64,000 nucleotides of DNA from Reclinomonas americana ATCC 50394 (GCA_048213135.1 PS015009.1:682001-746000); one strand, 5' to 3'; positions 51,653 to 61,921 are shown, numbered from the stretch's first letter. Translations and numbers: made by a program. The notes: generated from the letters alone by a model not told the origin.

Positions 51653-53020
51653 TCAATGATGATGGTGATGCTGCATCGCGTTCAGTTCATCAGGCTTCAC
51701 TTCTTTTTCTTTTGGTTTCACCTGTGATTCCATAAAGCTGAAGATCTTGTCGGTGATGAGACGGCGATAGCTGGCGTCAACCTGCTTTTCGTCTTTCATC
51801 ATACGGTCGATATAGCTTTCCAGCCAGCTGGTATCGTCACCCAGGCTCATCTGACCGAAATAACGCATCACTTCTTCTTTCATGAAATTGCGCAGTTCTT
51901 CGTTGGTCACTTCCAGGTTATTGTCTTTGATCAGCTGGTCGCTGATCAGTGTCCATTTCAACTGGTTGCTGAAACCGGGGAATTCTGTTTCTGCCTGTTC
52001 TGGTGTTTTGGGCTGATCACCGGCCTGTTGCAGCCAGCGTTTCAGGAAAGGCTCAGGGAATTCCATTTTGGTTTCGTCGAGAATATAATGGTACAACTGG
52101 TCCTGCAGTTGGTTGCGGCTTTGCGCATCCCAATAATGCTGGATCTCTTCTTTCAGTGTGCTGCGCAGTTCTTCTTCTGTTTTAATGTCTTTAGCGGGGA
52201 AGATCTCTTTGAAGAATTCTTCATTCAGTTCCCTTTTTTCTACCAGGCCGATCTTTACGATCTCGAGGGTGAAATATTTTTTACCGGCGTCTTTGTCTCC
52301 AGCCTCAAAACCGAGGTCCTGAACAATGGCTTCCAGCTTATCGTCTTCCAGCGCTTTACTGAGTTGAACGGTTACGCTGTCGCCCACTTTTTTACCCATG
52401 AACTTTTTCTGCGTGGCGGCAGTGAAATATTTCAGGATAACGGAGTTTTCTTTGCTGATACCGCCTTCGGTGATGTTGCCGTCCTTATCGCTTTCCTTAA
52501 ACAGCAGGTTCAGCACGTTCTCTTCATTATCAACGGTTTCAGGTTCGGTCATTTTACCACCTTTGATCTGCATACGGCTGATCTCTTCATCCACCATCGC
52601 TTCGGTAGCTACCACTTTATGCAGGGTAGGCTTGGCCTTGGGCAGGCTGGCCAGCTCGTAAGGAGGTTTCAGGCCAATCTCGAAGCCAAACTCGTAATCA
52701 GCAGGATTGTTAATGTCCATATTGCGTACATCACTTTCCAGCGGCAGGGGCTGACCGAATATTTCGGGCTTTTCGTTGTTCAGCCAGGTATACAGTTCTT
52801 TTTCAACGGATTTCAGTACTTCATCGGTGAAAATGGAGCTGCCGTACATTTTTTTGATCATGCCGGCGGGTACCATTCCCTTGCGGAAGCCCGGTATATT
52901 GGCAGTTTTGCCGTATTCTTTCAGTTTTTTCTCGAATGAAGGATAGTAGTCATCCTTGCTCACTTTTACAGTCAGTTTATCGTGCAATAAACCGATATTT
53001 TCCCTGGTTACTGTAGCCAT
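51653..53020 (-). CDS. tig: Trigger factor with natural C-terminal His tail
   Basis: A 455-aa ribosome-associated chaperone. The N-terminal ribosome-binding domain (ANIPGFRKGMVPAGMIKKMYG, carrying the GFRxGxxP signature) and the C-terminal helical arms are clear; the middle PPIase domain is weakly conserved, as in other Bacteroidota. The protein ends NAMQHHHHH, five His encoded in genomic sequence and followed by a stop and terminator, so it is not a cloning tag. It folds newly made proteins at the ribosome exit. Confidence 0.94.
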   Translation of the reverse strand: MATVTRENIGLLHDKLTVKVSKDDYYPSFEKKLKEYGKTANIPGFRKGMVPAGMIKKMYGSSIFTDEVLKSVEKELYTWLNNEKPEIFGQPLPLESDVRNMDINNPADYEFGFEIGLKPPYELASLPKAKPTLHKVVATEAMVDEEISRMQIKGGKMTEPETVDNEENVLNLLFKESDKDGNITEGGISKENSVILKYFTAATQKKFMGKKVGDSVTVQLSKALEDDKLEAIVQDLGFEAGDKDAGKKYFTLEIVKIGLVEKRELNEEFFKEIFPAKDIKTEEELRSTLKEEIQHYWDAQSRNQLQDQLYHYILDETKMEFPEPFLKRWLQQAGDQPKTPEQAETEFPGFSNQLKWTLISDQLIKDNNLEVTNEELRNFMKEEVMRYFGQMSLGDDTSWLESYIDRMMKDEKQVDASYRRLITDKIFSFMESQVKPKEKEVKPDELNAMQHHHHH

Positions 53021-53111
53021 TTATATATGTTTTCTTTTTAATATAGAACAAGGAACGATGGCCGGAACGTTATTCTGTACATCATTCCTTGTTGCTGGTA
53101 AACTGCGGTAG

Positions 53112-53193
53112 TGCGGATGATAGGGGTCGAACCTACATGGATTGCTCCGCTAGATCCTAAGTCTAGTGCGTCTGCCAATTTCGCCACATCCGC
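53112..53193 (-). tRNA. tRNA-Leu (anticodon UAG)
   Basis: An 82-nt class II tRNA on the minus strand. The acceptor stem is GCGGATG/CATCCGC with discriminator A; the anticodon loop CTTAGGA has the anticodon TAG in the stem CTAGA/TCTAG; the T arm has GGTTCGACCCC. A CCA end is not encoded. Reads CUA and, by wobble, other CUN Leu codons. Confidence 0.93.
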
Positions 53194-53341
53194 AAAAGGG
53201 CTGCAAAAGTACGGCATTTCGGGCAATCGGGAACAATTTAGTACTCAGTATTTGGCAACCGGCCAACCCCGGGCTGGCTTGTCCGCAGCCGCCAATATCC
53301 TGCCGCAGGTACACTTGTTTTACGTAAATTCGTCATAAGAC

Positions 53342-55579
53342 ATGGAAGTAAAAGCAGAAATACCCAAATACAGCCTCAATGAGGAGGAAGAGAAGAAGGA
53401 GATATTACGGCATTACCGCGGCTTACTGAAGGTATTGAAGCCCAAGATCAAGCCGGGTGACAAACAGTTGCTGCGTACCGCGTTCGAAATGGCCGCGGAA
53501 GCCCATAAGACGATGCGCCGTAAAAGTGGCGAACCCTATATCCTCCATCCGCTGGCCGTAGCCCGCATATGCGTGGAAGAGATCGGGCTGGGTGTACGCA
53601 GTACCCTTTGCGCCCTGCTGCATGACACAGTGGAAGATACCGATATCACCCTTGAGGACATACAGCGGGAGTTTGGTCCCGAAGTGGCCCGTATCGTAGA
53701 TGGTCTCACCAAGATCAGCACGGTAATGGATAACAACAGTACCCAGCAGGCGGAGAATTTTAAAAAGATACTCCTCACCCTCACCGATGATCCCCGCGTG
53801 ATCCTGATCAAACTGGCCGACCGCCTGCACAACATGCGTACGCTCGACAGCATGAAGCGGGAGAAGCAACTGAAAATATCCAGCGAAACGGTATACGTGT
53901 ATGCCCCCCTCGCCCATCGTATGGGCCTGTACAGCATAAAAACGGAGATGGAAGACCTGGCCATGAAATACATGGAGCCCGACACTTACCGCTACATCGC
54001 CCAGAAGCTGAATGATACCAAACGCGAACGCACCAAGTACATCAACGATTTCATCCGCCCCATCAGGGAAAAACTGGAGCGGGCCGATTTTGATTTTGAG
54101 ATCTACGGCCGCCCGAAAAGCATTCACTCCATCTGGAATAAGATGAAGAAAAAGGGCGTAAGCTTTGAAGAAGTGTATGATCTTTTCGCCATACGGATAT
54201 TAGTGAATGCACCGCCGGAAAAAGAAAAAGAGGATTGCTGGAAAGTGTACAGCATCATCACCGACTCTTATATCCCTTCTACGGAAAGGCTCCGCGACTG
54301 GCTCAGTAATCCCAAAAGCAATGGTTATGAAGCGCTGCATACTACAGTAATGGGGCCGCAGGGCAAATGGGTGGAAGTACAGATACGTACCAAACGGATG
54401 AACGAGATCGCCGAAAAAGGTCTCGCTGCCCACTGGAAATACAAGGAAGGCACAAGCGATGAAAGCCGCTTCGACAAATGGTTCCAGCAGATCAGGGAAG
54501 CGCTGGGTAACCAGGACAGTAACTCCATTGATTTTCTCCAGGATTTTAAAACTTCTTTTCTCGCGGAAGAGATATATGTATATACGCCGAAGGGTGATGT
54601 AAAAATGCTGCCCATTGGTGCTACGGCCCTCGATTTTGCTTTCAGCGTACACACCGCGGTGGGCAGTAAATGTATTGGCGCCAAAGTGAATCACAAGCTG
54701 GTGCCCATCAGCCATAAACTGCGCAGCGGCGACCAGATTGAGATCATTACCAGTGCCAAGCAAAAGCCCAACATAGAATGGCTCAATTTCGTGGTCACCA
54801 GCAAGGCCAAGGCCAAGATCAAGGATACACTGAAGGAAGAAAAAAGAGCCGTCGCTGAAGAAGGAAAATATACCCTGCAGCGCAAGCTCGAAGGAATGGG
54901 TGTATCGGTAACGCAATCCAACCTGGAAGAGCTGGCTTTATTCTATAAAGTGAATTCTTCACTTGACTTACTTTATGATATCGCAGTAAAAAAGATTGAT
55001 CTCAAAGAGCTGAAAGATTTTACGGTTCATGGCGATAAACTTATTCCACCCAAGCCGGTGAAACCGGTAACGGAAGATAAGCCCGCTTTTGACCCAGCCC
55101 ACAAACCGGCCGACAAGAAAGACGCGGAACTGATCATTTTCGGCGAAAGCAGCGACAAAATACAATACACCCTGGCCAACTGCTGCAAACCCATACCCGG
55201 CGATGATGTGTTTGGTTTTGTAACTACCGGCGAAGGCCTGAAGATACACCGTACTAACTGCCCCAATGCCGCAAGATTGCTCGCCAACTACGGGCACCGC
55301 GTGGTAAAAACCAAGTGGGCCAAGAACAAGGAGATCTCCTTCCTTACCGGTCTGCGCATCATAGGGCTTGACGATGTGGGTGTTATCCATAAGATCACCA
55401 ACCTCATCAGCGGTGAAATGAAATTCAATATTTCAGCTATGACCATTGAAGCGAAGGAGGGTATTTTTGAGGGGAATGTGAAAATATTCGTTCATGATAA
55501 AGAGGAACTGGACGAACTGGTGGACCGCCTCAACTCGCTGCCGGGGATTGAGCGGGTGGACAGGTATGATACAGAATAA
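53342..55579 (+). CDS. relA/spoT: RelA/SpoT-family (p)ppGpp synthetase/hydrolase
   Basis: A 745-aa Rsh protein. In order: HD hydrolase domain (AVARICVEEI ... LLHDTVEDTD, with HD near residue 97), synthetase domain (YDLFAIRILV and GYEALHTTVMG), TGS domain, then a zinc-finger-like Cys region (LANCCKPIPGDD) and a C-terminal ACT domain. Both catalytic domains appear intact, so it should both make and degrade (p)ppGpp in the stringent response. It is divergent from the tRNA-Leu region. Confidence 0.96.
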   Translation: MEVKAEIPKYSLNEEEEKKEILRHYRGLLKVLKPKIKPGDKQLLRTAFEMAAEAHKTMRRKSGEPYILHPLAVARICVEEIGLGVRSTLCALLHDTVEDTDITLEDIQREFGPEVARIVDGLTKISTVMDNNSTQQAENFKKILLTLTDDPRVILIKLADRLHNMRTLDSMKREKQLKISSETVYVYAPLAHRMGLYSIKTEMEDLAMKYMEPDTYRYIAQKLNDTKRERTKYINDFIRPIREKLERADFDFEIYGRPKSIHSIWNKMKKKGVSFEEVYDLFAIRILVNAPPEKEKEDCWKVYSIITDSYIPSTERLRDWLSNPKSNGYEALHTTVMGPQGKWVEVQIRTKRMNEIAEKGLAAHWKYKEGTSDESRFDKWFQQIREALGNQDSNSIDFLQDFKTSFLAEEIYVYTPKGDVKMLPIGATALDFAFSVHTAVGSKCIGAKVNHKLVPISHKLRSGDQIEIITSAKQKPNIEWLNFVVTSKAKAKIKDTLKEEKRAVAEEGKYTLQRKLEGMGVSVTQSNLEELALFYKVNSSLDLLYDIAVKKIDLKELKDFTVHGDKLIPPKPVKPVTEDKPAFDPAHKPADKKDAELIIFGESSDKIQYTLANCCKPIPGDDVFGFVTTGEGLKIHRTNCPNAARLLANYGHRVVKTKWAKNKEISFLTGLRIIGLDDVGVIHKITNLISGEMKFNISAMTIEAKEGIFEGNVKIFVHDKEELDELVDRLNSLPGIERVDRYDTE

Positions 55580-55685
55580 AAAATCGAAATTTTTACGGCT
55601 TAACAATTTACTTACAAAACTATGAGCCGTTTTTATTTTTGAATTTCTACTTTTGGTCTTATTACACAATATAAACACAAACACT

Positions 55686-56039
55686 ATGCAGGAATTAATC
55701 GATCAACTGACACAGAAAGCCGGTCTGAGTGCCGACCAGGCTCAAAAAGCCATCGCTACTGTAAGCGAATTTGTAAAAGAGAAATTCCCGATGATGGCGG
55801 GCGCAGTAGATAACCTGCTGGGCACGGGCGGAGGCAGCAGCGCATCCGCGTCAACATCAACGGCCGTGGCTTCGGAAGGCGCCAAACAAGAAGGTGGCAG
55901 CTTCCTTGATAAGATCAGCGACTTTATCCCGGGTTCGGCAGGCGAAAAAGTGGAAGAGTTTGCCAAAAATGCCGCTCACAAAGCGGAAGACATGCTCGGC
56001 GACCTGAAAGATAAATTTACCGGCGGGGATAAGAAATAA
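55686..56039 (+). CDS. DUF2267/DUF937-like small protein
   Basis: A 117-aa protein: a helical N-terminus (MQELIDQLTQKAGLSADQAQKAIATVSEFVKEKFP), a Gly/Ser/Ala-rich linker, and a C-terminal helix (SGAGEKVEEFAKNAAHKAEDMLGDLKDKF type). The frame is open to 55653, but ATG 55686 is the natural start. Such proteins resemble small YidB-like ones without known function. It ends before a terminator shared with the next gene on the other strand. Confidence 0.75.
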   Translation: MQELIDQLTQKAGLSADQAQKAIATVSEFVKEKFPMMAGAVDNLLGTGGGSSASASTSTAVASEGAKQEGGSFLDKISDFIPGSAGEKVEEFAKNAAHKAEDMLGDLKDKFTGGDKK

Positions 56040-56057
56040 CAGCCCCTTTCCTAAAAG

Positions 56058-56090
56058 AAAAAGGCCTGTTCAAACGAAGAGGCCTTTTTT
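56058..56090 (+). terminator. Rho-independent terminator
   Basis: AAAAAGGCC (56058-56066) pairs with GGCCTTTTT (56081-56089) and is flanked by A- and T-runs; it works in either direction between the convergent DUF2267-like and MBL genes. Confidence 0.8.
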
Positions 56091-56107
56091 ATGATCACGT
56101 TTTCTTA

Positions 56108-57980
56108 TCAGCCTTTCACCCTGTACTCCCAGTACATCGGGCGGTTCACCCCATCGTCAGATTCTATCAGTTCTTCCGATTCCGATACCAGGCTGTTGAA
56201 CAACTGACGTTGCTGTTGCGTAGGCTTGGCGCCATCGGCAATATCGTCAACACCATTTTTAAGCAGGTTGCCCTTGTCCAGGCGAATGATCCTTCCCCTG
56301 GTTTTTTCCTGCAGGCGCTGGTACAGGTCTTCAGCAGGCATTTTCCATCCTTTCTTGCCCTGCCTTTTCGCCACTTCTTCATCAACAGGTATCATAGCGG
56401 CCAGTTCCATACTGGTCATCAGTTCCATACCGTGCTTTTTGGCTGTGGCATTATGGCTGGCGTGATGTCCCACTTTATAAAATACCGTACGGGTAAGCAG
56501 ATCAGTGGCCGTTGTGTTTTTGCCAGAAGCATTCTTCCATTGCAGTTTGGGTTCAGTGGAGCCCTCCGCCGTTTCTGTCCAGCTGATCCAGTTGCCAATC
56601 TGCGCATCTGCAGGGAAGAGCAGCACTTTACCACTGTCTTCAAATTCAATGGCCATAGCCAGGCTGGTATTATTGGTATAGGAATCGAGGTTGAGGGCCA
56701 GGGTGCCGGCATTCTGTAACCAGTCTGTAGCAACGCTGCGCCACTCATTTTCGGACTTGTGGTAGAGATTCCATACATGATCAGGATCGGCCAGTTCCTG
56801 GTGCGACATATGATTTTTATGCAGGCAGTACTTAGCCTGGAAAGGAGATATCTCTTCTCCTTCACCTTCATTAAGTGCCATGTAGAAATTGTCGGAGAGC
56901 CCCATATCCGACAGGTACATTTCCACGTGTTCCTTATCATCCATTTTCCTGAGCAGGTCATAGTTTTTAGGCGGGCCCAGGAAGTATACTTTTATCCCGG
57001 TAAGCCCGGTGGTTTCAGCATCGGCAGCATCACCGGGGTTCCAGAAACTGATATGCGGTGCTCCCGTATCCTTATTTCTTTTTACAAAATAGGCCATGGC
57101 ATCCTTCATGGTAAGCCCAAGCTCTGCTCCTTTTGCAGACAGCGATTGCTTTACCTCTTCAGGGCCGATATCGTAAAAATTAAGCAGTTGCTGCAAAGCT
57201 GTGGCATACCGTTGCTGCGCCGGCCGATAGTCGGGTTCCCTGTAATCGGTGTCGATCATTATTTTGCTGGGTGTACCTTCGATAGACTGGTTGTATAACC
57301 CCAGCGCTTTGGCCAGCGCCATTTTTTTCTTGTTGAATTTATCTTTCAGGTCGATGGCCAACTGGTCTCCGCCTGAAGCGATATTCTCCGTCCAGGCCAG
57401 CCATACATTGTCAACAACGATGCTGTCCCACAATAATTTTTTATCGTCACCTTTAAGATTGAAGCCGGATATGTGGTCTTTGTGTTCGTGAGTCTGCACC
57501 ACCAGGTCAAGGTGATTATTGCAATCGTCTTTGATATTTTTAATACATTTTTTTAATCGTTCTGTATCACCCGTCAACATGCCGCAGTCGATGAGCATCC
57601 GGTATTCAGGTTTTCCGGCACTCATAAAACTGAGCAGGAAGCAGTCCCCAAACCCATGGCAGTACATGCGGATGACCACTTCATCTATCCTGCCCGTTTT
57701 GGTAGCTGCTTTCTCTGCCGCGTGTTTTGGAGGTGGTGCAGCAGTTACTGGAGCCGCTTTTTGGGAAGCGGCCTTTTTTACCGGGGCCGCTTTTTTCGCA
57801 GCTTTCTTTTTAGTGCCGGCTTTTTTTGCCGCCTTCTTCACCACCGCTTTTTTTTTGCGCTTCTTTCACGGCCTTCTTTGCTGTGTTTTTTTTAGCAGGG
57901 GCTTTTTTGACGGCTTTCTTTTTTGTCGCTGTTTTTTTTACGGCTGCCTTTTTAACGGCCGCCTTCTTTTTAGTAGCCAT
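56108..57980 (-). pseudogene. Metallo-beta-lactamase-fold protein with histone-H1-like tail, frameshifted in a T9/A9 run
   Basis: From ATG 57980 the frame reads a Lys/Ala-rich tail (MATKKKAAVKKAAVKKTATK type) for about 45 codons; at the homopolymer 57848-57856 it passes out of frame, while the second frame continues the same Lys/Ala tail from GTG 57844 and then a MBL domain. Motif THEHKDH (H119, H121, D123, H124 of the 578-aa frame) and a late GHHASHN are present. One base fewer would join them. The tail suggests nucleic acid binding; the MBL domain is of unknown substrate. It is 9 bp after the metallopeptidase gene. Confidence 0.8.
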
Positions 57981-57989
57981 GATCGCAGG

Positions 57990-60125
57990 TTATAATACTT
58001 TATGAATAATGGCAAATGGTTCCGCTTCGAGGTTACCATAGGCCGAACCGAAATAGGTGGCGTTGAGTGAATTTTCATCAGACTGGTACATGGTCTTGTA
58101 CTGCCTTTTCATCCTCACTTCATCATTGATGTCTTTTTTGATGATGTATTTCAGTTTCACATTATCGCTGCTGGCGGCATAATCGAGGTCGAAAATGAGC
58201 GTACTCCCTCCCCTGAAGATGAACCAGCCATGCGGCAGTACTTTTTCAGTACCGGTGGCGTCCTTTTGATCTTTGGGTTTATCCATGTTCCGCTGTACGT
58301 AAGTATAGGCGCCTTTTTTTCCTGTCCTTTCATACCATACCTTCAGGTTACCGGGAACAAAGAAACCTTTGATCTCTACATTCCCATACTGGTCCTCGCT
58401 GCAAACCACACCCCGTTTTTGCGTAAGTGTTACCAGTATCTGGTTTACCAGTTTACCACTGGGACCAACCCTGCTGGCGATTTTAAGGTTGTGCACTTCC
58501 ACCATGGGCATACCGGCTGTATTTCTTGATTTTGATTTGCCGATGCCCAGCTGGTCCATTTGTGTTGTGCTCAATATCAAACCCGTAAGCACCCCAAAAG
58601 CATTTTCGCTGTCGAATTTCTCATAAATCCGCTGGTGCAGGCCTTGTATTTTATGCTCTGTGTTCGTTTTGGGTTTTCGTGATGACGGGTTGTTGATATC
58701 TCCGCCGGTAATAAAGACCTTGGTGAGATCATGCAGGTCTTCCCGGTCGGTAACATAACTCGCCTTCTCTTTGAATAGTTTGAAAAACTCGATCAGTTTG
58801 GCGAATTTTTTATCAAAGTCAGAGCTCACATCATTGGCTTTCAGCAGGAGACTTTCCACGCTCATGTTCTTCAGTTCCGCGGGGTATATCCCTCTTTTCT
58901 GGAACGCTTCAATAATACCGATGCGGTAGTCCCAGCTGTCTTCATCCACCAGGTCAAAATCTGAAGTCACCAATGCCCGCAAGTAGTCGCCGAAGTTGAT
59001 ATCCATTGGCGGACAATAATCCAATGCCCGTACACACATGTTAAGGATATGGCCTGCTGTTTTACTGGCCTCTTTCGCCATCCTGTTCACCAGGTCGGGG
59101 TGCAGCGCTCCTTCAGGAAGTATGCCCGAGCCGCCGGATGCCAGCCGTTTAAGATCGGCCACCCGTTTTTTATAAATACTGCTGAATATATCGAATACCG
59201 TAGCTACCAGTATGGATCCCCGGTCGTGTGGTTCATTTACAGTGAGGTATTCCGTGGGATCCGGTTTTTGAGGTATCCATCTTTCTTTCGTTTCATCATA
59301 ATACCCCAGCGCATCCCTCAGGCTGCCGTAATGACCTATGGCTTTACCAAACTCCTGCGCCAGCTGGCCCAGCAGGTTTTCGCTGGCCAGGTCGCCGCGG
59401 GTTTTACTGATCTGCGACCTCAGTACTTCAGGGAAAGTGAAATGCTGGAACAAGGCGACAATATCGGCGAAGGCCTCATGAAAAGCGAGTGAATCTTTAT
59501 GCGTGGCTTCCACATAACGCCGGTGCATACCGTCGAGCAAGGCGTGGGTTACCTCATGCGCAATGATATCATGACTCAGGCAGGTGTAAACCGTTGCCCC
59601 CGGCAGCATAGCGCCCCGCTGATCATTCATGGAACTGAAATAACCGAAGAGCACGGATTTTTTTAAGGGACTGTAATACGCATTCGGTTCACGCAAAGCA
59701 TGTGGGTATATGCGGAGCCGTTTTACATAATCGGTCTTGTCATCATTATTCTGGTAAGGGCTCCAGAGTATCTTCCTCCCCAGCGCCCGTTCAAAATTTT
59801 TAATGGTCGTCATGGCTACCGCGTATACCATCTGCTGGTGAAACTGCGGGTTACTCTCAGAAGGTTCCAGCCCATCCTGTGCCAGTACATACATGTCGTT
59901 GAGGTCTACCGGCTGGTAAAAGCAACCGCTTGACGGATCATAATCCACCACTTCCACATATTCACCCACCGGCCCGGCGGTAAGACTTTCCCAGGGTACT
60001 TTGTAAGTGATATCGTTGATCACCGCGGTATCCAGTTGCAGCGACAGCGAGGGGTCAAAAGCATAGGCCCTTAATTTGCGGAAGGCAGGCTTATTGACAC
60101 GGTTCTTGGAATCGTTCTCGTTCAT
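57990..60125 (-). CDS. M4-like (gluzincin) zinc metallopeptidase
   Basis: A 711-aa protein. The zinc motif HEVTH is at 190-194 and a second helix HEAFADIV at 216-223 carries the third ligand (E217) in the thermolysin/gluzincin style. No signal peptide is seen, so it may act in the cytoplasm, unusual for M4-like enzymes. The C-terminal 250 residues have no recognised fold. The start at 60125 overlaps the patatin gene by four bases (ATGA), so the two are translationally coupled. Confidence 0.82.
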   Translation of the reverse strand: MNENDSKNRVNKPAFRKLRAYAFDPSLSLQLDTAVINDITYKVPWESLTAGPVGEYVEVVDYDPSSGCFYQPVDLNDMYVLAQDGLEPSESNPQFHQQMVYAVAMTTIKNFERALGRKILWSPYQNNDDKTDYVKRLRIYPHALREPNAYYSPLKKSVLFGYFSSMNDQRGAMLPGATVYTCLSHDIIAHEVTHALLDGMHRRYVEATHKDSLAFHEAFADIVALFQHFTFPEVLRSQISKTRGDLASENLLGQLAQEFGKAIGHYGSLRDALGYYDETKERWIPQKPDPTEYLTVNEPHDRGSILVATVFDIFSSIYKKRVADLKRLASGGSGILPEGALHPDLVNRMAKEASKTAGHILNMCVRALDYCPPMDINFGDYLRALVTSDFDLVDEDSWDYRIGIIEAFQKRGIYPAELKNMSVESLLLKANDVSSDFDKKFAKLIEFFKLFKEKASYVTDREDLHDLTKVFITGGDINNPSSRKPKTNTEHKIQGLHQRIYEKFDSENAFGVLTGLILSTTQMDQLGIGKSKSRNTAGMPMVEVHNLKIASRVGPSGKLVNQILVTLTQKRGVVCSEDQYGNVEIKGFFVPGNLKVWYERTGKKGAYTYVQRNMDKPKDQKDATGTEKVLPHGWFIFRGGSTLIFDLDYAASSDNVKLKYIIKKDINDEVRMKRQYKTMYQSDENSLNATYFGSAYGNLEAEPFAIIHKVL

Positions 60126-61423
60126 GATGCTGTAATTATAGATGGGCAATATAATTTCACCTGCAATTCAGCCAGGCAGGCAGCCTGCTTCATCAGGCAA
60201 TCTACTTTTCGTTTGCTCAGCGCAGTGAGGTTGGTGCCCACTTTGCGGGCAATCAGCCGCTCTTCCACGGTGGGCCTGAGTATGTTGTTGTAGCCGGTGC
60301 GTGTTTTCAGGTGTTCACCGATCTCCTGTTCATATGCTTTCGGATCGTCTATCCAGGGCTGCGGAAACTGGTGGGCCTTGATGACCGATTCGGTGATTTG
60401 CCCGGCGGCCAGGTTGTTGATGAAGCCGGGTATGCAGTTCTCAATATCCCAGCCCAGCGAAAAGTACGCCACTTCTTTTTTTGTTGTCGCCGCGTTATCG
60501 TACAGATCCTGCACCATTTGTACTTTTTTGATCCTCGACATAAATACATCCACGGTAGTGATGAGCAACGAAATGGTATTTCTGAAATTGAGTTCGCCGG
60601 AACCGCCCGCCCCCGCGTCGCTGGTGATTACATGACTGCAGGAATAACTTCCTTTCTGCATGATCTTATGGATGCCCTGGTTATCATAAACACCACCATC
60701 AACCAGCAGCGGATGTACGCGTTCGGCATCTTCGGGGTTCTCAAAAAATTCTTTGGCGATCTTTATCGGTGTAAAGGCGAATGGTACACAGGAAGAAGCC
60801 ATCACCGCCCTGGCGAGGGGAAATTTTTCCGCTTTGAATTTTACCGGCGGCTTGCTGTACTGGTACGTGGAATCCTGCATCCAGGTGCGGGAAAAAGTAA
60901 ACGGGCGGGAGGTTTGCAGGTTGGTGGAACCGATCACCAGCGCTGGTTTTTCCGGTAGCTGGCCCAGGGTTTTTCCTTCATAAAAAAAGCGATTGTATAT
61001 TTTTTCGATCTCCCGGCTCACCGGGAAGATCTCAAACTGGAATTTCATGAGCAGGGCGATGAACAGGACAAACAGTACCGGGAAAAGCCAGGCACAGGGT
61101 GTGAATAAACAGTATATCGCCGGGCCGAGAAAGAGCAGGGCCAGCAACAGGACTTTGAAAAAAGTGAAAGAGAGCAATATGTGTTTGATCACATTCCTGG
61201 TTTGCAGCGCTTCGTACAGGCTGGAGGAGAATTTTGCGTAATCATCCTTATTCAGGCAATAGTAAGCGCCGGTGATCGATCCACCGGATATGGCAGAGAT
61301 CACTTCAGTTCTTTGCAGGATATTCATTTCCTGCAGTTTGTTGAGCGTGCCCAGGTGAAAGGCAGTAGCCCGGTAACCTCCGCCCGAAAGCGAAAGCCCG
61401 ATACGGTTTGGTAAAGCAGTCAT
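60122..61423 (-). CDS. Patatin-like phospholipase with membrane insert
   Basis: A 433-aa patatin-like lipase. The oxyanion loop GGGYRA is at 14-19, the nucleophile S49 sits in SGGSITG (GxSxG in a degenerate cPLA2-like form), and the catalytic Asp D242 is in VDGGVYDNQG. Two predicted membrane helices (residues 82-104 and 108-126) lie inside the domain, so the enzyme is probably membrane-bound. Start at ATG 61423; the frame is open to 61456. It is the first gene of the three-gene operon with the metallopeptidase and the MBL protein. Confidence 0.88.
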   Translation of the reverse strand: MTALPNRIGLSLSGGGYRATAFHLGTLNKLQEMNILQRTEVISAISGGSITGAYYCLNKDDYAKFSSSLYEALQTRNVIKHILLSFTFFKVLLLALLFLGPAIYCLFTPCAWLFPVLFVLFIALLMKFQFEIFPVSREIEKIYNRFFYEGKTLGQLPEKPALVIGSTNLQTSRPFTFSRTWMQDSTYQYSKPPVKFKAEKFPLARAVMASSCVPFAFTPIKIAKEFFENPEDAERVHPLLVDGGVYDNQGIHKIMQKGSYSCSHVITSDAGAGGSGELNFRNTISLLITTVDVFMSRIKKVQMVQDLYDNAATTKKEVAYFSLGWDIENCIPGFINNLAAGQITESVIKAHQFPQPWIDDPKAYEQEIGEHLKTRTGYNNILRPTVEERLIARKVGTNLTALSKRKVDCLMKQAACLAELQVKLYCPSIITAS

Positions 61424-61540
61424 AGGCCAGTTTTGATAAAGAAATATACAACGCACCCCTGAAGATGCCTATACTACAAAGTGGGTAGTTTCATTGGAAT
61501 TACTACACGTGAAAACACCTGATTATGTTGTTCGCAAATA

Positions 61541-61921
61541 TTAATTGTTACGTGCCTGGTCGCAATAATCAAGGATGGCATCAATCTCTTCTTTCGACAG
61601 GTTGGGATACGGCAGCATCAGGCTTCCTTTGTATTGCTGCTGCAGGTCGCGGGCATATTTATTCCTGCTGATGACCTCCTGCGGGTTATGAACGAAAGCA
61701 TACAATTCGTTCTTATCGGTCCAGCGGTTGCGGGCACCGGCCAGGTTAGGTCCCAGCCCTTCTGCACCCGGGCGGTGGCACTGGTAACAATTGGCTTTGA
61801 ATAAGGTTTCACCGGCAGCCGTATTGGCTTTACTTCCGGAGTTGGGCGTGGCTGGTGTTTCTCCGCCACCGCAACTGCAGAACAGGGAGATGAGGAGAGC
61901 AGGTAATATAAGTTTCATCAT
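61541..61921 (-). CDS. Monohaem c-type cytochrome lipoprotein
   Basis: A 126-aa protein with a lipobox-like end of the signal peptide (ISLFCSC), a CYQCH haem motif (C45, C48, H49) and an axial Met candidate in GSLMLPYPNLS. It is likely an outer-surface or periplasmic electron carrier. The ATG at 61921 is chosen; the ORF is open to 61933. It is separated from the acyl-CoA dehydrogenase by about 70 bp. Confidence 0.88.
   Translation of the reverse strand: MMKLILPALLISLFCSCGGGETPATPNSGSKANTAAGETLFKANCYQCHRPGAEGLGPNLAGARNRWTDKNELYAFVHNPQEVISRNKYARDLQQQYKGSLMLPYPNLSKEEIDAILDYCDQARNN

Noticed and set aside
51653-51680. Vector or cloning-tag contamination because of the HHHHH end of trigger factor
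   Set aside because: The sequence continues without a break into host genes on both sides, and the codons are followed directly by a native-looking stop and terminator.
52028-52939. 303-aa plus-strand ORF inside the trigger factor gene
   Set aside because: Shadow ORF; low-complexity Phe-rich translation with no domain.
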